Origin: Actinomycetota bacterium
GTDB taxonomy: Bacteria > Actinomycetota > Actinomycetes > Nanopelagicales > Nanopelagicaceae
DNA length: 5,903 bases
Direction of reading: 5' to 3'
NCBI GenBank assembly: GCA_009697555.1
Contig: WLQV01000072.1
Location: 1-5,903, forward strand
Below are positions 3,510 to 5,903 of the stretch, piece after piece. Under the pieces are notes generated by a model that made no database searches, was not told the DNA's origin, and saw nothing but the letters and a program-made list of their open reading frames with translations. The position numbers were made by a program, and so were the translations under genes. Every line of letters starts with the position of its first letter. Position 1 is the stretch's first letter.

Positions 3510-5144
3510 CGTGAGCCCAGAGTCAGCCAAGAATCGACTGGCACGTTTTGCATAGGAAATTTGGAGATGAGATTTTGCACGAGTGACGCCAACATAGAAG
3601 AGGCGCCGCTCTTCATCGACTGGTGCTTCTTGTAGTGGAAGTAAACCTTCGCTAACGCCAATGAGAAATACCCGATCCCACTCCAACCCCTTTGCAGCGT
3701 GGAGCGTGGAAAGTGTTGTTACCGGCATCGTTGGCGGATTGTTCTGTTCGGAGCGATCTTCTAATTCACGCAAATAGGTACGAAGTGTTTTCGGTGTAAA
3801 AGATGAATCACCATCTAACTCGCGCGCTAAGTGAATCAACGCAGTTATGCCATCAGTGCTTGTGCCAGAGAGAAATGGTTGTGCCAGCGCCTCTAATTCG
3901 GTGAGCCAGGATTGGCCAGGAGTAGGAATAACAGAGGCTTGGCGAAGAGTGCGGAGAAAGTCGCGAATATCAGTGCGGTCGAAGAAGCGTTCATTGGTAC
4001 GCAATTGGTAGGCAATTTTTCGAGAGATGCAAATCTTTTCTAGCGCAGCTAATTGGGAATTGGTGCGAGCCAAGACTGCGATCTCCTGTGCGGGAGTTCC
4101 GCTCTGCACCAGAGTTTCAATTGAGTTCACAATTGCTTGGCTCTCACTTGCCTCATCGGAAAATGCCTTCACTTCAGGTTTTGCGCCATGGTCATTGAGT
4201 GCAACTAATTCACTCCCCATCTGCGCGCTGCGCAGAATGGCATTGGCGGTGAAGATAATTTCTGGAGTGGAGCGATAGCCCGAAGTAAGGCGAATTACTT
4301 CAGCTTCTGGAAAGCGCTGAGTAAAGGAAGTTAGGAAGGTAGGAGTTGCACCGGCAAAGGAGTAGATGGTCTGTGCTGGATCGCCAACTACGCAAATCTC
4401 TTGGCGATTGCCGAGCCAGGCATTGATGACTCGTTGCTGCAGTGGCGAAATATCCTGATACTCATCAATTGTAAAATGGCGATAAGCATTATGAATTGCT
4501 TCGCGAACTTGTCGCTCCTGTTCCACCATCGCCGCTGTAAGTAGTAGAACATCTTCGAAATCAATTGCATGCTCTTGTTTCTTTAACGATTCATAAGCAT
4601 CATAAACCTGAGCAACTTGAGCGAAAGTTACCTGGCCACGTAATGAGCGCCCTTTACTCTCGCTTGCATAATCCTCTGGTGAGATCTGGGAAACTTTGGC
4701 CCACTCGATTTCACTTGCAATATCACGGAGATTTTCGCGCGAGCGAACACTGAGCGTTCCGCCAAGTCCAGAGCGGGTAATTGCTTCAGTGACGAAACCA
4801 GTCTTAGTAGTGAGCAAACTCGGGGTTGGTCCGCCAAAGACTTGTGGCCAGAAGTAGAGAAGTTGCTTGAGGGCAGCTGAGTGAATGGTTCGTGCCGCAA
4901 CAGTGGGAACGCCAAGTGCGCGCAAGCGAGTGCGCATCTCACCTGCGGCGCGTGCGGTGAAGGTGATTGCAAGAACTTTTGCTGGATCCATAACGCCGGT
5001 AGCTGCGGCATAAGCGATGCGATGTGTAATCGCGCGCGTCTTTCCAGTTCCAGCTCCGGCAATGACACAGACCGGACCGCGAACTGCAAGTGCTACTCGC
5101 TTTTGTTCGGGGTCGAGTGCATCAAGAATATCTTCGGCCAACAT
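3504..5144 (-). CDS. uvrD2: UvrD2-like superfamily 1 ATP-dependent DNA helicase, short form
   Basis: A 546-residue SF1A helicase (UvrD/PcrA/Rep fold) that would unwind DNA 3' to 5' with ATP during repair. All core motifs are visible: Q motif LDPEQKRVA (10-18), Walker A GAGTGKT (30-36), motif Ia ITFTARAAGEM (60-70), Walker B IDEYQD (226-231), motif III VVGDPAQTIYSFAGA (252-266), motif IV SGYRST (288-293), motif V TLHAAKGLEWD (480-490) and motif VI RRLFYVGVTRAK (513-524). The protein stops 22 residues after motif VI. Mycobacterial UvrD2 is about 700 residues with a tetracysteine element and C-terminal HRDC domain, both absent here. The uvrD2 name rests on position between nudC and whiB7; it could also be called UvrD/PcrA-like. 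ATG 5144 is 3 nt after the nudC stop, implying one transcript and translational coupling. Confidence 0.9.
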   Translation of the reverse strand: MLAEDILDALDPEQKRVALAVRGPVCVIAGAGTGKTRAITHRIAYAAATGVMDPAKVLAITFTARAAGEMRTRLRALGVPTVAARTIHSAALKQLLYFWPQVFGGPTPSLLTTKTGFVTEAITRSGLGGTLSVRSRENLRDIASEIEWAKVSQISPEDYASESKGRSLRGQVTFAQVAQVYDAYESLKKQEHAIDFEDVLLLTAAMVEQERQVREAIHNAYRHFTIDEYQDISPLQQRVINAWLGNRQEICVVGDPAQTIYSFAGATPTFLTSFTQRFPEAEVIRLTSGYRSTPEIIFTANAILRSAQMGSELVALNDHGAKPEVKAFSDEASESQAIVNSIETLVQSGTPAQEIAVLARTNSQLAALEKICISRKIAYQLRTNERFFDRTDIRDFLRTLRQASVIPTPGQSWLTELEALAQPFLSGTSTDGITALIHLARELDGDSSFTPKTLRTYLRELEDRSEQNNPPTMPVTTLSTLHAAKGLEWDRVFLIGVSEGLLPLQEAPVDEERRLFYVGVTRAKSHLQISYAKRASRFLADSGLTQ

Positions 5145-5147
5145 AAT

Positions 5148-5903
5148 TTAAGGAAGCTTTCCTTCGGATGCCGCTAAATCCACCAGTGCATTTTCACCAT
5201 ACCAATATTCGATCATGCGGCGCGAAACACTGATCTGTGGCGGCAGAAGTAATTTTCCAGCGGCAATTGCATCGAGCATTGATTGGCGCGAAAACCATTG
5301 CACTTCTGCAATCTCTTCCCCGTCGGCCTTTGCGGCATCTGGCGCGGAAGTTGTTGCTTCAAATGCGATCATGAGTGATGCGGGAAATGGCCAAGGTTGT
5401 GATGCAAGGTAATTAATTGAGTGAACTACTACGCCGCACTCTTCAGCTACTTCACGTGCCACACATTGTTCAAAAGATTCACCAGGTTCGACAAAGCCAG
5501 CAAAGGTGGAGAAGCGATGCTCTGGCCAACTGGGTTGATGTCCAAGCAAAATACGATCGCTCTCATCGCGAACCAGAACAATGACTGCGGCATCGGTACG
5601 TGGATGATGTTGGCTCTCGCACGATGTGCAAATGCGCACTGCGCCACCCCACTCCACTCGAGTCGTAGCACCACACTTTGCGCAGAAGGGATGTGAGTGA
5701 TGCCAGTTGGCAAGACCCATGGTGTGTACCGCTACGCCACCATCGCGATCAGAGAGCAGTGCGCCGATATCGCGAAGTGAGCGAAAGCGGGCATCGTCAT
5801 CGAGGGCCTTGCGATCTTGCGTTGATGTGCACCAGGCAAAGAATGATTCATTAGTGGTTGGGTCAATACCGAGGAAGAATTTTTCACCCGATGTGAGCGG
5901 CAA
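5148..5903 (-). CDS. nudC: NudC-type NADH pyrophosphatase, 5' end outside the window
   Basis: Nudix hydrolase that cleaves NADH to NMNH and AMP; NudC enzymes also remove NAD caps from RNA. Over the 251 codons visible, a zinc ribbon has CAKC (74-77) and CTSC (92-95). The Nudix box fits GX5EX7REUXEEXGU from G136 (GFVEPGE, then REVAEECGV at 150-158). SQPWPFPASLM (168-178) is the NudC signature (SQPWPFPxS) that separates this group from other Nudix enzymes. The C-terminus, with ISVSRRMIEYWY, is complete and ends at TAA 5150-5148. The frame is open to the right edge and the only edge codon that could start is a TTG; actinobacterial NudC is usually about 300 residues, so part of the variable N-terminal domain probably lies outside. 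It appears to be the first visible gene of an operon with uvrD2. Confidence 0.93.
   Translation of the reverse strand: MPLTSGEKFFLGIDPTTNESFFAWCTSTQDRKALDDDARFRSLRDIGALLSDRDGGVAVHTMGLANWHHSHPFCAKCGATTRVEWGGAVRICTSCESQHHPRTDAAVIVLVRDESDRILLGHQPSWPEHRFSTFAGFVEPGESFEQCVAREVAEECGVVVHSINYLASQPWPFPASLMIAFEATTSAPDAAKADGEEIAEVQWFSRQSMLDAIAAGKLLLPPQISVSRRMIEYWYGENALVDLAASEGKLP
5150..5164 (-). promoter_or_regulatory. Small hairpin over the nudC end and the uvrD2 ribosome binding site
   Basis: In - strand sense AAGGAA (5164-5159) and TTCCTT (5155-5150) form a perfect 6-bp inverted repeat with a 3-nt loop, within the last codons of nudC. AAGGA is the only Shine-Dalgarno-like word before uvrD2 ATG 5144, at a long spacing of about 15 nt. 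If the hairpin forms, ribosomes finishing nudC would open it, favouring coupled translation of uvrD2. Confidence 0.4.

Noticed and set aside
4628..5089. 153-codon - strand frame inside uvrD2
   Set aside because: It overlaps the helicase motifs I to Ib region in another frame, with low-complexity Leu/Ser/Arg composition typical of a shadow frame.
1..5903. tRNA, rRNA, CRISPR array, insertion sequence or prophage elements
   Set aside because: No cloverleaf with a GTTCRA-type arm, no spaced palindromic repeats with unique spacers and no transposase or integrase motifs were seen in either strand.

Overview
The window looks like the chromosome of a small-genome, moderate-GC actinobacterium. WhiB proteins are restricted to Actinobacteria (and their phages), and the gene set (nudC, a UvrD2-type helicase, whiB7, a cyclodehydratase/ThiF-like protein, DUF5679, a YgjP/M48-type metallopeptidase) is a neighbourhood recurrent in that phylum. 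Base composition near 50% GC, with many AT-ending codons, would fit a freshwater planktonic lineage such as the acI/Nanopelagicales group better than Streptomyces or Mycobacterium. That placement is inference.

Layout. The left half runs on the + strand: a HExxH metallopeptidase (20-643), a 53-residue zinc-ribbon protein of the DUF5679 type (868-1029) with a strong ribosome binding site and an intrinsic terminator, a non-coding gap, then an orphan RiPP-cyclodehydratase/ThiF-like protein (1345-2436). The right half runs on the - strand: nudC (5' end cut off by the window edge), uvrD2 three bases behind it, then whiB7 with its own promoter and a leader of about 400 bases. The two halves converge on a long hairpin at 2470-2526 that overlaps the whiB7 stop codon.

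The part most worth a second look is the whiB7 leader (about 2954-3388, - strand). Read 5' to 3' it holds a -35/-10 pair; an ATG 7 nt after the -10 that opens a 59-codon upstream ORF with almost no 5' leader; competing short RNA pairings; a strong intrinsic terminator 17 nt past the uORF stop; seven identical 12-bp tandem repeats; and finally the whiB7 ribosome binding site and start. This is the architecture of ribosome-mediated transcription attenuation known for whiB7/wblC in mycobacteria and Streptomyces, so the principle is not new. The uORF, the pairing scheme and the repeat array are read here directly from the sequence. The repeat array is not part of the system as I know it.

Possible links between the genes: NudC (NADH/NAD-cap hydrolysis) and UvrD2 (DNA repair helicase) are probably co-transcribed and translationally coupled. 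WhiB7 is an iron-sulfur transcription factor for resistance to ribosome-targeting drugs and is expected to answer to slowed translation of its uORF. No functional link between these and the three + strand genes is visible beyond conserved neighbourhood.
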